A stretch of DNA of 64,000 bases. It comes from 2-02-FULL-47-50 sp964479045. Lineage in GTDB: Bacteria; Pseudomonadota; Gammaproteobacteria; Eutrophobiales; Eutrophobiaceae. Position 1 is the stretch's first letter, and each line of letters starts with the position of its first letter. The position numbers and the translations under genes were made by a program. Positions 32,823-40,291 of this stretch are shown piece by piece. The stretch spans positions 26,190 through 90,189 of the forward strand of contig CAYZJI010000010.1 of the NCBI GenBank assembly GCA_964479045.1. Direction: 5' to 3'. Under the pieces are notes generated by a model. It worked only from the letters and a program-made list of their open reading frames with translations, made no database searches and was not told where the DNA came from.

Positions 32823-33002
32823 ATGCGAAAAATGAGTACCGGCAAACAGGAAGAAACGTTGCAGACGCCTGAAGCGGCGCCAACCGCCGTCAACAAGCCG
32901 CAGCACACTGGTATCCAGCCTAAGGAGGTCGGTGGACCCAAAGGCCCGGAACCCACACGTTATGGTGATTGGGAACGGCGCGGCCGCTGTATCGATTTCT
33001 GA
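32823..33002 (+). CDS. Succinate dehydrogenase assembly factor 4 homologue (DUF1674)
   Basis: Small protein (59 residues from ATG 32823; ATG 32832 also possible) ending in the diagnostic DUF1674 signature GPKGPEPTRYGDWERRG followed by RCIDF. Its eukaryotic homologue SDHAF4 binds flavinylated SdhA and promotes SdhA-SdhB assembly. It precedes sdhC by 66 nt and so opens the sdh operon. The upstream part is low-complexity and probably disordered. No clear ribosome site helps decide the start. Confidence 0.85.
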   Translation: MRKMSTGKQEETLQTPEAAPTAVNKPQHTGIQPKEVGGPKGPEPTRYGDWERRGRCIDF

Positions 33003-33021
33003 AATATAAAAATAATAATTA

Positions 33022-33037
33022 TCCGGCTTAGGCCGGA
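33022..33037 (+). other. Small hairpin in sdhC leader
   Basis: TCCGGC-ttag-GCCGGA, a perfect 6-bp stem between the DUF1674 gene and sdhC. It has no T tract, so it is not a typical terminator; it could be an mRNA processing or stability element. Confidence 0.45.
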
Positions 33038-33068
33038 CACTAGAGCGAAATTAATCTGAGAGAACACC

Positions 33069-33455
33069 ATGGCTGCGGTCAATCGTCCTTTATCGCCACA
33101 TTTACAGATCTACAAACCCCAACTGACTTCGGTGTTGTCGATCACCCATCGCGGTACCGGTGTGTTCCTGACAGTCGGTGCTCTGTTCCTCAGTTGCTGG
33201 CTGTTATCGATCGCCAATGGACCTGAAAGTTTTACCGGCCTCGCAGCCCATATCAATGCGTGGTACGGGCAAATCATGCTCTATGCCTGGGCATTTTCAC
33301 TCTATTACCATTTATGTAACGGCATCCGGCATTTGTTCTGGGATGCGGGACGCGGTCTTGATATCCAGACGACGTACCGCTCGGGCTATGCCGTCGTGAT
33401 CATTTCCGTACTGTTCACTGTGATCACGGCATGTCTGGCCGGAGGTGTTGCATGA
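33069..33455 (+). CDS. sdhC: Succinate dehydrogenase cytochrome b556 subunit
   Basis: Inner-membrane anchor subunit of complex II, 128 residues with three transmembrane helices. The family motif RPLSPHLQIYK is followed by SVLSITHRGTG. The haem-ligand histidine region is SLYYHLCNGIRHLFWD. The stop overlaps the sdhD start (ATGA), so the two anchors are translationally coupled. Confidence 0.96.
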   Translation: MAAVNRPLSPHLQIYKPQLTSVLSITHRGTGVFLTVGALFLSCWLLSIANGPESFTGLAAHINAWYGQIMLYAWAFSLYYHLCNGIRHLFWDAGRGLDIQTTYRSGYAVVIISVLFTVITACLAGGVA

Positions 33456-33832
33456 AACTGCGCTCTCCACTCGCCAGAGTACGAGGTCTGGGTTCTGCGA
33501 AAGAAGGTACGCATCACTGGTGGGCACAGCGCCTCACAGCCATAGCACTGGTGCCCTTGTCACTCTGGTTCATTTACTCACTGGTTTGCATGACCACACG
33601 GGATTACCTTGCGGTTATAGGATGGTTACAGTCACCGATTTCCAGTTCACTGTTAATTCTGTTTGTCATTGCAATGTTCTACCATGCCCAGCTCGGCATG
33701 CAGGTGGTGATCGAAGATTACATTGAGTCTGAAGCACTCAAGATAACCAGCCTCATTATTCTTAAACTCGTCCTCTGGTTTGCGGGGCTTGCCAGTGTGA
33801 TGGCCGTGTTGAAAGTTTTTCTGGGCCTATAA
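33452..33832 (+). CDS. sdhD: Succinate dehydrogenase hydrophobic membrane anchor
   Basis: Second anchor of complex II, 126 residues with three helices. It starts at ATG 33452 overlapping the sdhC stop by four bases. Conserved features are RVRGLGSAKEGTHHWWAQRLTA and the haem/quinone region FYHAQLGMQVVIEDY. sdhA follows 23 nt downstream. Confidence 0.95.
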   Translation: MKLRSPLARVRGLGSAKEGTHHWWAQRLTAIALVPLSLWFIYSLVCMTTRDYLAVIGWLQSPISSSLLILFVIAMFYHAQLGMQVVIEDYIESEALKITSLIILKLVLWFAGLASVMAVLKVFLGL

Positions 33833-33855
33833 ATTTTCCGGGATTGTAAAAACAA

Positions 33856-35640
33856 ATGTCTGACGCCTACAAAATTATTGATCATCAATATGACGTCGTT
33901 GTGGTCGGCGCCGGGGGTGCCGGTCTGCGCGCTACCTTCGGCATGGCCGCGAAAGGACTGAAAACTGCCTGCATCACCAAGGTATTTCCCACCCGCAGCC
34001 ATACAGTAGCTGCACAGGGTGGCATGAGCGCCTCACTTGGCAACATGGGCCCCGACGACTGGCGCTGGCACATGTACGACACTGTGAAAGGTTCGGACTG
34101 GCTGGGCGATCAGGATGCGATTGAATACATGTGTCGTGAGGCTGTGCCCGCTGTCATTGAGCTGGAACATCAGGGTGTACCGTTTTCACGCACCGAGGAA
34201 GGCAAGATTTACCAGCGCCCGTTTGGCGGCATGACAACCAATTATGGTGAAGGTACAGCGCAACGCACCTGTGCTGCCGCGGATCGCACCGGTCATGCGA
34301 TCCTGCATACGCTGTATCAGCAATCGCTGAAACATGAAGCCGAATTCTATATTGAATATTTCGCCCTCGACCTGATCATGGACGAAGGCATCTGCCGTGG
34401 TGTCATGGCATGGAACCTGGAAGATGGCACTATTCATCGTTTCCGTGCGCATGCCGTGGTACTGGCCACCGGTGGTTATGGCCGTGCTTATTTCTCCTGT
34501 ACCTCCGCCCATACCTGCACCGGTGATGGCAATGCTATGGTGCTGCGTGCCGGCCTGCCGTTACAGGACATGGAATTTATCCAGTTTCATCCGACCGGCA
34601 TTTATGGTTCGGGCTGCCTGATTACCGAAGGTGTGCGCGGTGAAGGCGGTTATCTCACCAACTCCAAAGGCGAGCGTTTCATGGAACGCTACGCACCGTC
34701 TGCGAAAGATCTCGCCTCGCGTGATGTAGTCAGCCGCTCCATGACTATTGAGATCCGTGAAGGTCGTGGTATCGGCAAAGAAGCTGACCACATTCATCTG
34801 CACCTCGAACATCTCGGCCCTGAAGTCATCCATGAACGTCTGCCGGGCATTGCGGAATCCGCCAGGATTTTTGCAGGTGTGGACGTGAGCAAGGAACCCA
34901 TCCCGGTGATCCCGACCGTGCATTACAACATGGGCGGTATCCCGACCAATTATCATGGTCAGGTGGTTACGCTGAAAGATGGCAATCCGGATACCGTTGT
35001 GCCGGGATTGATGGCGATTGGTGAAGCGGCCTGCGTGTCCGTGCACGGCGCGAACCGTCTGGGTTCCAATTCATTATTGGATCTGATTGTATTTGGCCGT
35101 GCGGCTGCCAATTATGCCGCGGAACATATCAAGTCCGGCCAGACCCACAAATCCCTGCCCAGGGCTGGTGACGAATGTCTGGCGCGTCTCGATAAAATCC
35201 GCCACAACAAGGGTTCAACACCCACGGCCAAAATCCGCATGAACATGCAGCGTACCATGCAGAACAATGCTGCCGTGTTCCGTACCGGTGATGTCATGAA
35301 AGAAGGCATGGACAAGATGGCCGTCATCTGGGATTCGTTTGCGGACGTAAAAGTCGCGGACAAGAGTCTGGTGTGGAATACGGATCTCGCAGAAACACTG
35401 GAACTGGAAAACCTGCTCGGCAACGCTGTGGTCAGTATCCATTCCGCCTACAACCGCAAGGAAAGCCGTGGTGCGCATGCCCGCGAAGATTATCCGGAAC
35501 GCGATGATGTGAACTGGATGAAACACACCCTGTCATGGGTCGATGCAAAGGGCAATGTGAAATTTGATTACCGGCCGGTACACATGTACACCCTTACGAA
35601 CGAAGTGCAGGTGTTTCCACCGAAGAAACGAGTTTATTAA
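33856..35640 (+). CDS. sdhA: Succinate dehydrogenase flavoprotein subunit
   Basis: Catalytic subunit (594 residues) oxidising succinate to fumarate with covalently bound FAD. The dinucleotide fold is VVVGAGGAG (17-23). The FAD-attachment histidine is His49 in TRSHTVAAQGGMSA. Active-site regions HPTGIYGSGCLITEGVRGEG and HYNMGGIPTN are intact, and the C-terminal DVNWMKHTLSW is conserved. An array of heptanucleotide repeats separates it from sdhB. Confidence 0.98.
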   Translation: MSDAYKIIDHQYDVVVVGAGGAGLRATFGMAAKGLKTACITKVFPTRSHTVAAQGGMSASLGNMGPDDWRWHMYDTVKGSDWLGDQDAIEYMCREAVPAVIELEHQGVPFSRTEEGKIYQRPFGGMTTNYGEGTAQRTCAAADRTGHAILHTLYQQSLKHEAEFYIEYFALDLIMDEGICRGVMAWNLEDGTIHRFRAHAVVLATGGYGRAYFSCTSAHTCTGDGNAMVLRAGLPLQDMEFIQFHPTGIYGSGCLITEGVRGEGGYLTNSKGERFMERYAPSAKDLASRDVVSRSMTIEIREGRGIGKEADHIHLHLEHLGPEVIHERLPGIAESARIFAGVDVSKEPIPVIPTVHYNMGGIPTNYHGQVVTLKDGNPDTVVPGLMAIGEAACVSVHGANRLGSNSLLDLIVFGRAAANYAAEHIKSGQTHKSLPRAGDECLARLDKIRHNKGSTPTAKIRMNMQRTMQNNAAVFRTGDVMKEGMDKMAVIWDSFADVKVADKSLVWNTDLAETLELENLLGNAVVSIHSAYNRKESRGAHAREDYPERDDVNWMKHTLSWVDAKGNVKFDYRPVHMYTLTNEVQVFPPKKRVY

Positions 35641-35647
35641 CAGCGGC

Positions 35648-35731
35648 GAATAGTGACTGGCGAATGGTGATTAGTAAACAAATAATCCTGTGCCAATGTT
35701 CCACCAATCACTAATCACCAATCACTAATCA
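35648..35731. repeat. Phased heptanucleotide inverted-repeat array between sdhA and sdhB
   Basis: Left units GAATAGT, GACTGGC, GAATGGT, GATTAGT (35648-35675), then four 7-nt blocks of spacer, then CCAATCA, CTAATCA, CCAATCA, CTAATCA (35704-35731). The 7-nt phase is kept across the spacer. The left arm pairs with the right arm at about 22 of 28 positions, so the sdh mRNA could form a long hairpin here. Confidence 0.9.
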
Positions 35732-35743
35732 CAGGTGTAAAAA

Positions 35744-36526
35744 ATGGCTGAATTTACCTTACCGAAAAACTCCAGGGTCAAGAAAGGCAAAACCGTTACT
35801 GCTGCCAATGGCGCTGCCCGGAAAAAAGTTTTCAAGGTCTATCGCTGGGATCCGGATACTGGCGAAAACCCGAATCTCGATACCTATGAAATCGATCTGG
35901 ATAAATGTGGGCCGATGGTGCTGGACGCGATCATCTATATCAAGAATGAACTCGACTCTACTCTGACTTTCCGCCGTTCCTGCCGTGAAGGCATCTGTGG
36001 CTCCTGTGCAATGAATATTGGTGGCACCAATACCCTTGCCTGCACCAAAGCCATTGAAGATATCAAGGGCGACATCAGCATCTATCCGTTGCCGCATATG
36101 CCGGTGATTAAAGACCTGGTGCCGGATCTCACTCATTTCTATGCACAGTACGCTTCCATCAAACCCTGGATGCAGACCCAAAGCCCGCCACCGCCAGATC
36201 GGGAACGCCTGCAATCCAAGGAAGATCGCGCCAAACTGGACGGGTTATATGAATGTATCCTGTGTGCCTGCTGCTCCACGAGTTGCCCGAGTTACTGGTG
36301 GAATGGCGATCGTTATCTGGGCCCGGCCATCCTGTTGCAGGCCTATCGCTGGATTGCAGACAGCCGTGATGAAAATACCGGTGAACGTCTGGATAATCTG
36401 GAAGATCCCTTCCGCCTGTATCGCTGCCATACCATCATGAATTGCACCAACACCTGTCCGAAAGGTTTGAATCCGGCGAAGGCGATTGCGGAAATCAAGA
36501 AACTTATGGTCACCCGTACTATGTAA
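35744..36526 (+). CDS. sdhB: Succinate dehydrogenase iron-sulfur subunit
   Basis: Electron-transfer subunit of complex II, 260 residues. It has [2Fe-2S] ligands in CREGICGSCAMNIGG and a following Cys, and [4Fe-4S] and [3Fe-4S] ligands in CILCACCSTSCPSYWWN and CHTIMNCTNTCPKGLN. An N-terminal extension before KVYRWDPDTGE makes it resemble the longer alphaproteobacterial/mitochondrial type. The TAA stop lies within the first unit of a downstream heptanucleotide array. Confidence 0.98.
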   Translation: MAEFTLPKNSRVKKGKTVTAANGAARKKVFKVYRWDPDTGENPNLDTYEIDLDKCGPMVLDAIIYIKNELDSTLTFRRSCREGICGSCAMNIGGTNTLACTKAIEDIKGDISIYPLPHMPVIKDLVPDLTHFYAQYASIKPWMQTQSPPPPDRERLQSKEDRAKLDGLYECILCACCSTSCPSYWWNGDRYLGPAILLQAYRWIADSRDENTGERLDNLEDPFRLYRCHTIMNCTNTCPKGLNPAKAIAEIKKLMVTRTM

Positions 36527-36608
36527 CGAGTAATGAGTGACGAGCAACAACCCCTGACTGACCGTTTACTCGTTACTCATTACTTGCAACTCGCTAGTCA
36601 TCACTAAT
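36523..36608. repeat. Phased heptanucleotide inverted-repeat array between sdhB and sdhE
   Basis: Left units GTAACGA, GTAATGA, GTGACGA, GCAACAA (36523-36550), then right units TTACTCG, TTACTCA, TTACTTG, CAACTCG, CTAGTCA (36566-36600). AGTAATGAGT on the left pairs with ACTCATTACT on the right. The sdhB stop TAA (36524-36526) is part of the first unit. Confidence 0.9.
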
Positions 36609-36646
36609 CGCTTATAATCAAATTTTACCGTTTTAAGGATGATAAT

Positions 36647-36901
36647 TTGATTATTCAATCCAACCTGCTCTGGCGTTGCCGGCGTGGTATCCGGGAAATG
36701 GATCTGTTGCTGCAGGGGTTTGTCGAAAAATATTACGATACACTCCCGGCGCAGGAGCAAACTGCCTTCGCGCAATTGCTGGATCAGGCTGATCTCGACA
36801 TCATGGACTGGATCATGGGGCGTACTGATCCTCCGCCCATGTTCACGTCATTGATTAACAGGATACGTGCTTCCGGCACAGCTGATCATGGCACACCCTG
36901 A
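36647..36901 (+). CDS. sdhE: SdhE (YgfY) FAD assembly factor
   Basis: 84-residue cytosolic factor promoting covalent flavinylation of SdhA. It has the family core CRRGIREMDLLLQGF containing the RGxxE motif and LDIMDWIMG. A TTG start at 36647 is supported by AAGGA seven bases upstream. Its 3' end overlaps ygfZ. With the DUF1674 gene, two distinct SdhA assembly factors bracket sdhCDAB. Confidence 0.95.
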   Translation: MIIQSNLLWRCRRGIREMDLLLQGFVEKYYDTLPAQEQTAFAQLLDQADLDIMDWIMGRTDPPPMFTSLINRIRASGTADHGTP

Positions 36902-37787
36902 CCCGCAATATTTTGATTTGTCCCATTTCGCCCTGCTGGAAATTTCAGGTGATGATGCGTTTACGTTTTTGCAGGGCCAGATTGCAGGCGATCTGGCCCT
37001 GCTGGAAACACGTCCCTGGTTATTCAGCTGCTGGTGCCTGCCAAATGGTCGCGTCATCTGTACTTTTATCGTGTTTCGTCATAAACAGTCATTCATGTTG
37101 ATCCTGCCTTCCATGCTCAAAGACAAGATCATGAAACGCCTTTCGATGTTTGTCTTGAGGTCCAGAGTGAGCATTAAAGATGTGAGTGATGATTATGCCC
37201 TGAACGGTATTTCCGGATTGGACGTAAACAAAACCCTCCCTGCGGCTGTACTCGAAAATATCACGGTTCTGAAATTTTCCGGTCAACATCCACGCTGCAT
37301 ACTGGTCAGTCATATGGATCAGGTGTCTGATATGCTGGGTGCCGTTACTGAAAAATGTAAAGTGGGCGAACGGGCCGGCTGGAGCCTGCTGGATATCCAG
37401 TCCGGTCTGCCGTGGATACTGAATGCCACAACGGAAACCTGTTTACCACAGATGCTGAACCTCGATGAAATGCACGGCCTGAGTTACCAGAAGGGCTGCT
37501 ATCCCGGACAGGAAGTCATCGCGCGTTTGCATTACCGTGGACAACTCAAGAAAAAATTATACCTGGGCAGTGCCGCCGGCAATGTTTTGCCGGGTGCTGG
37601 TGATCGCATTGAAGATCAGAATACGGGTGAACATGTGGGCGATGTGATTGATGCCGAACATGACAGCAACGGCCAAATCCGCCTGCTCGCGGTACTCGAT
37701 ATCAGTCATGCCGGCAATCCGGCATTGTGCATACCGGGTTTGCAGAATGCCCCCGTGACTTTTCAACCTATCCATTATTCATCATGA
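36888..37787 (+). CDS. ygfZ: YgfZ-family folate-binding protein (Fe-S cluster maintenance)
   Basis: GcvT-like tetrahydrofolate-binding protein needed for activity or repair of some Fe-S enzymes. The signature KGCYPGQEVIARLHYRGQ is present near residue 200, with LDEMHGLSYQKGC before it. ATG 36888 overlaps the end of sdhE by 14 bases; GTG 36867 is an alternative start. The stop overlaps aguA (ATGA). A position between sdhE and aguA suits maturation of complex II. Confidence 0.93.
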   Translation: MAHPDPQYFDLSHFALLEISGDDAFTFLQGQIAGDLALLETRPWLFSCWCLPNGRVICTFIVFRHKQSFMLILPSMLKDKIMKRLSMFVLRSRVSIKDVSDDYALNGISGLDVNKTLPAAVLENITVLKFSGQHPRCILVSHMDQVSDMLGAVTEKCKVGERAGWSLLDIQSGLPWILNATTETCLPQMLNLDEMHGLSYQKGCYPGQEVIARLHYRGQLKKKLYLGSAAGNVLPGAGDRIEDQNTGEHVGDVIDAEHDSNGQIRLLAVLDISHAGNPALCIPGLQNAPVTFQPIHYSS

Positions 37788-38815
37788 CTTTACGCTTGCC
37801 GGCTGAGTGGGAACCGCAGTCAGGGGTCATGTTGACATGGCCGCATGCTGCCACAGACTGGCTGCCATATCTGAATGAGGTTGAGCCGGTCTATATTGAG
37901 ATTACGCGCACAATTACACAATATGAAAAAGTGATCGTTGTTTGTCATGATACGGCGTTGAAATCGCATGTTGAAAACGTGTTGAAAAAAAATCATGTCG
38001 ATACCGGGAGGTGTCATTTATATATTGCACCTTCCAATGACAGCTGGGCGCGCGATCATGGCCCGATCACCTTGCTGGACAACCAGCAACCGCATCTGCT
38101 GGATTTTGTTTTTAACGGCTGGGGCAATAAATACAAAGCTGAACTGGATAATCAGATCAGCAAACGCCTGCATGAGGCAGGTGCGTTTGGCCATAATCCG
38201 CTTAAGAGTATCGATTTCGTGTTGGAAGGCGGCAGTATTGAGACCGATGGCACGGGTACATTGTTAACCACCACGTCCTGTCTGTTGTCGTCACAGCGTA
38301 ATTCCGGACTCACACAAATTCAGATAGAACAGAAACTGCGTGAATATCTACAGGTTGATCGCGTCCTCTGGCTGGAGCATGGCCAGTTACAAGGTGATGA
38401 CACTGATGGTCATATTGACACCATTGTCCGGTTTGCAAATCCGGACACCCTGATTTACGTCGCTTCAGACAATACCAACGATCCAAATCATGCAGAATTA
38501 TCCGCCATGCATGCGGAACTCCTGCGACTGAAACAACGCAATGGTCAGCCCTACAATCTGATCAGTGTGCCTTCACCGGTGATCACCAATGACGAAGGCG
38601 ACACTCTGCCTGCAAGTTATGTCAATTTTTTGATCATTAATGATGCCGTGCTGGTGCCGGTCTATGGTGTGAATACGGACAAAACCGCGCTGAAAATTAT
38701 CGGTGAATGTTTTGCGGATCGGCAGGTGATCAGTATAAACTGCCGCCCACTGGTTCAACAATTCGGCAGTCTGCACTGCATTACCATGCATTTCCTGCGA
38801 GGAGTTATTTCATGA
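37784..38815 (+). CDS. aguA: Agmatine deiminase
   Basis: Converts agmatine to N-carbamoylputrescine and ammonia in arginine-derived polyamine synthesis. The 343-residue guanidine-modifying enzyme has NDSWARDHGPI, GWGNKY, VLEGGSIETDGTGTLLTT, LEHGQLQGDDTDGHID and the catalytic-cysteine region GSLHCITMHF near the C-terminus. The start is ATG 37784, overlapping the ygfZ stop by four bases. The stop overlaps aguB in the same way, so three proteins are translationally chained. Confidence 0.97.
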   Translation: MTLRLPAEWEPQSGVMLTWPHAATDWLPYLNEVEPVYIEITRTITQYEKVIVVCHDTALKSHVENVLKKNHVDTGRCHLYIAPSNDSWARDHGPITLLDNQQPHLLDFVFNGWGNKYKAELDNQISKRLHEAGAFGHNPLKSIDFVLEGGSIETDGTGTLLTTTSCLLSSQRNSGLTQIQIEQKLREYLQVDRVLWLEHGQLQGDDTDGHIDTIVRFANPDTLIYVASDNTNDPNHAELSAMHAELLRLKQRNGQPYNLISVPSPVITNDEGDTLPASYVNFLIINDAVLVPVYGVNTDKTALKIIGECFADRQVISINCRPLVQQFGSLHCITMHFLRGVIS

Positions 38816-39693
38816 AGATCAAGGTGGCCGTCGTACAGCATGCCTGCTCTCAGGATTATCAGGACAATCTGGCCAAATCCATAGAGGGTATTCAGGATGC
38901 CTGCAAACAGGGCGCTGAAATTGTGCTGCTGCCGGAACTGAACTGCCTGCCCTATTTCTGTGTGCGTGAGGAAGTGCGCTATTTTGATCTGGCTGAAACC
39001 ATCCCCGGTCCAGCCACTGATGCGCTGGGTAAAATTGCCAAAGCGAATAAAATTATTATCATCACTTCAATTTTCGAGAAGCGTGCCAAAGGGCTATATC
39101 ACAACACTGCTGTGGTCATGGACAAGGACGGCAGCCTCGCCGGCACCTATCGCAAAATGCACATCCCGGATGATCCGGGCTTTTATGAAAAATTTTATTT
39201 CACGCCCGGCGATCAGGGATTTGTTCCCATCGAAACATCCGTAGGTAAAATCGGTGTGCTGGTATGCTGGGACCAGTGGTTCCCGGAAGCCGCACGCCTG
39301 ATGGCACTGGCCGGCGCCGAAATGTTGTTCTATCCCAGTGCCATCGGCTGGGACCCGCGTGATGATCAGGAAGAGAAAATTCGTCAGCGTAATGCCTGGC
39401 AGACAATACAAAAAGCCCATGCCGTCGCCAATAATCTGCCGGTAATTTCCAGCAACCGCGTTGGACTGGAAACGGATCCTGAAGATTCCAGGCGCGGCAC
39501 AGAATTCTGGGGCTCGAGTTTCATCTGCGGACAACAGGGTGAAACACTGGCCAAAGCCGTCATTGATAAACCGGATGTGATTGTGGCGGAGATCGATACA
39601 GCCCGTACTGATATCGTGCGCCGCATCTGGCCGTATTTCCGTGATCGCCGGATTGATGCCTACGCAGACATTACCAAACGCGTCATTGAATAA
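38812..39693 (+). CDS. aguB: N-carbamoylputrescine amidase
   Basis: Nitrilase-superfamily enzyme releasing putrescine from N-carbamoylputrescine. At 293 residues, the catalytic triad is visible as E42 (LLPELNC), K115 (YRKMHIPDD) and C152 (VCWDQWFPEA). The start is ATG 38812 with AGGAG nine bases upstream, overlapping the aguA stop (ATGA). Together AguA and AguB complete the two-step agmatine route. A palindromic hairpin follows immediately after the stop codon. Confidence 0.97.
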   Translation: MKIKVAVVQHACSQDYQDNLAKSIEGIQDACKQGAEIVLLPELNCLPYFCVREEVRYFDLAETIPGPATDALGKIAKANKIIIITSIFEKRAKGLYHNTAVVMDKDGSLAGTYRKMHIPDDPGFYEKFYFTPGDQGFVPIETSVGKIGVLVCWDQWFPEAARLMALAGAEMLFYPSAIGWDPRDDQEEKIRQRNAWQTIQKAHAVANNLPVISSNRVGLETDPEDSRRGTEFWGSSFICGQQGETLAKAVIDKPDVIVAEIDTARTDIVRRIWPYFRDRRIDAYADITKRVIE

Positions 39694-39725
39694 TTCCTGA
39701 AGACGTCTTCAGGAACGCTTCTTTG
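39694..39725 (+). terminator. Palindromic terminator-like hairpin after aguB
   Basis: A perfect 22-nt palindrome at 39694-39715 (halves TTCCTGAAGAC and GTCTTCAGGAA) begins directly after the aguB stop and is followed by CGCTTCTTTG. It probably ends the sdh-ygfZ-agu transcript. Confidence 0.6.
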
Positions 39726-39771
39726 AATTTATGTCTAAGCTATCGAATTCATTATAAATAAAAACATTCTC

Positions 39772-40281
39772 ATGAACAGAATCTTCACCTCACGGCTTAT
39801 TTTTCTTGCCATTTTTCTGGCTTGTCTTGGACTGCTCGGTTTTGGTCTTTATCTCGAACACGGTCAGGGACTGGAGCCCTGTCCCTTGTGCGTATTTCAA
39901 CGCATTGCGTTTATCAGCATTATGCTGATTGCGCTGGTAGCGGCCATCCATGCACCGAAACGTACAGGCCATCGGCTTTATAGTGGATTGATTGCCGTTG
40001 CCGCATTGACAGGTGGGGCGATTGCAGGACGTCAGGTGTGGTTACAACATCTGCCGCCGGAAAAAGTACCGGCCTGTGGCCCTGGGCTGGATTACATGCT
40101 GGAATCCTTTCCGCTGGGTCAGGCGCTTAAAATGATCCTGAGCGGTTCGGGTGAATGTGCGGAAGTGGACTGGACATTCCTCAGCTTCAGCATTGCCGAG
40201 TGGAGTCTGTTGTGGTTCGTACTGTTTATCGTGGCAGGAATTATTTCGATCCTGGCCTCAAGAAAATTGCAGACCGCCTGA
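39772..40281 (+). CDS. dsbB: Disulfide bond formation protein DsbB
   Basis: Inner-membrane quinone-linked oxidase that reoxidises DsbA. It has 169 residues and four predicted helices. The first redox pair is C37-P-L-C40 in the first periplasmic loop; the second pair is C102 and C129 in the second loop. It is convergent with maeB, 10 nt apart. Confidence 0.95.
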   Translation: MNRIFTSRLIFLAIFLACLGLLGFGLYLEHGQGLEPCPLCVFQRIAFISIMLIALVAAIHAPKRTGHRLYSGLIAVAALTGGAIAGRQVWLQHLPPEKVPACGPGLDYMLESFPLGQALKMILSGSGECAEVDWTFLSFSIAEWSLLWFVLFIVAGIISILASRKLQTA

Positions 40282-40291
40282 ACGGTTCTGT

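Noticed and set aside
32246..36901. Active YgfX-SdhE toxin-antitoxin pair
   Set aside because: The genes are on opposite strands and 4 kb apart with sdh between them. SdhE has a clear housekeeping role, so a toxin-antitoxin call is not supported.
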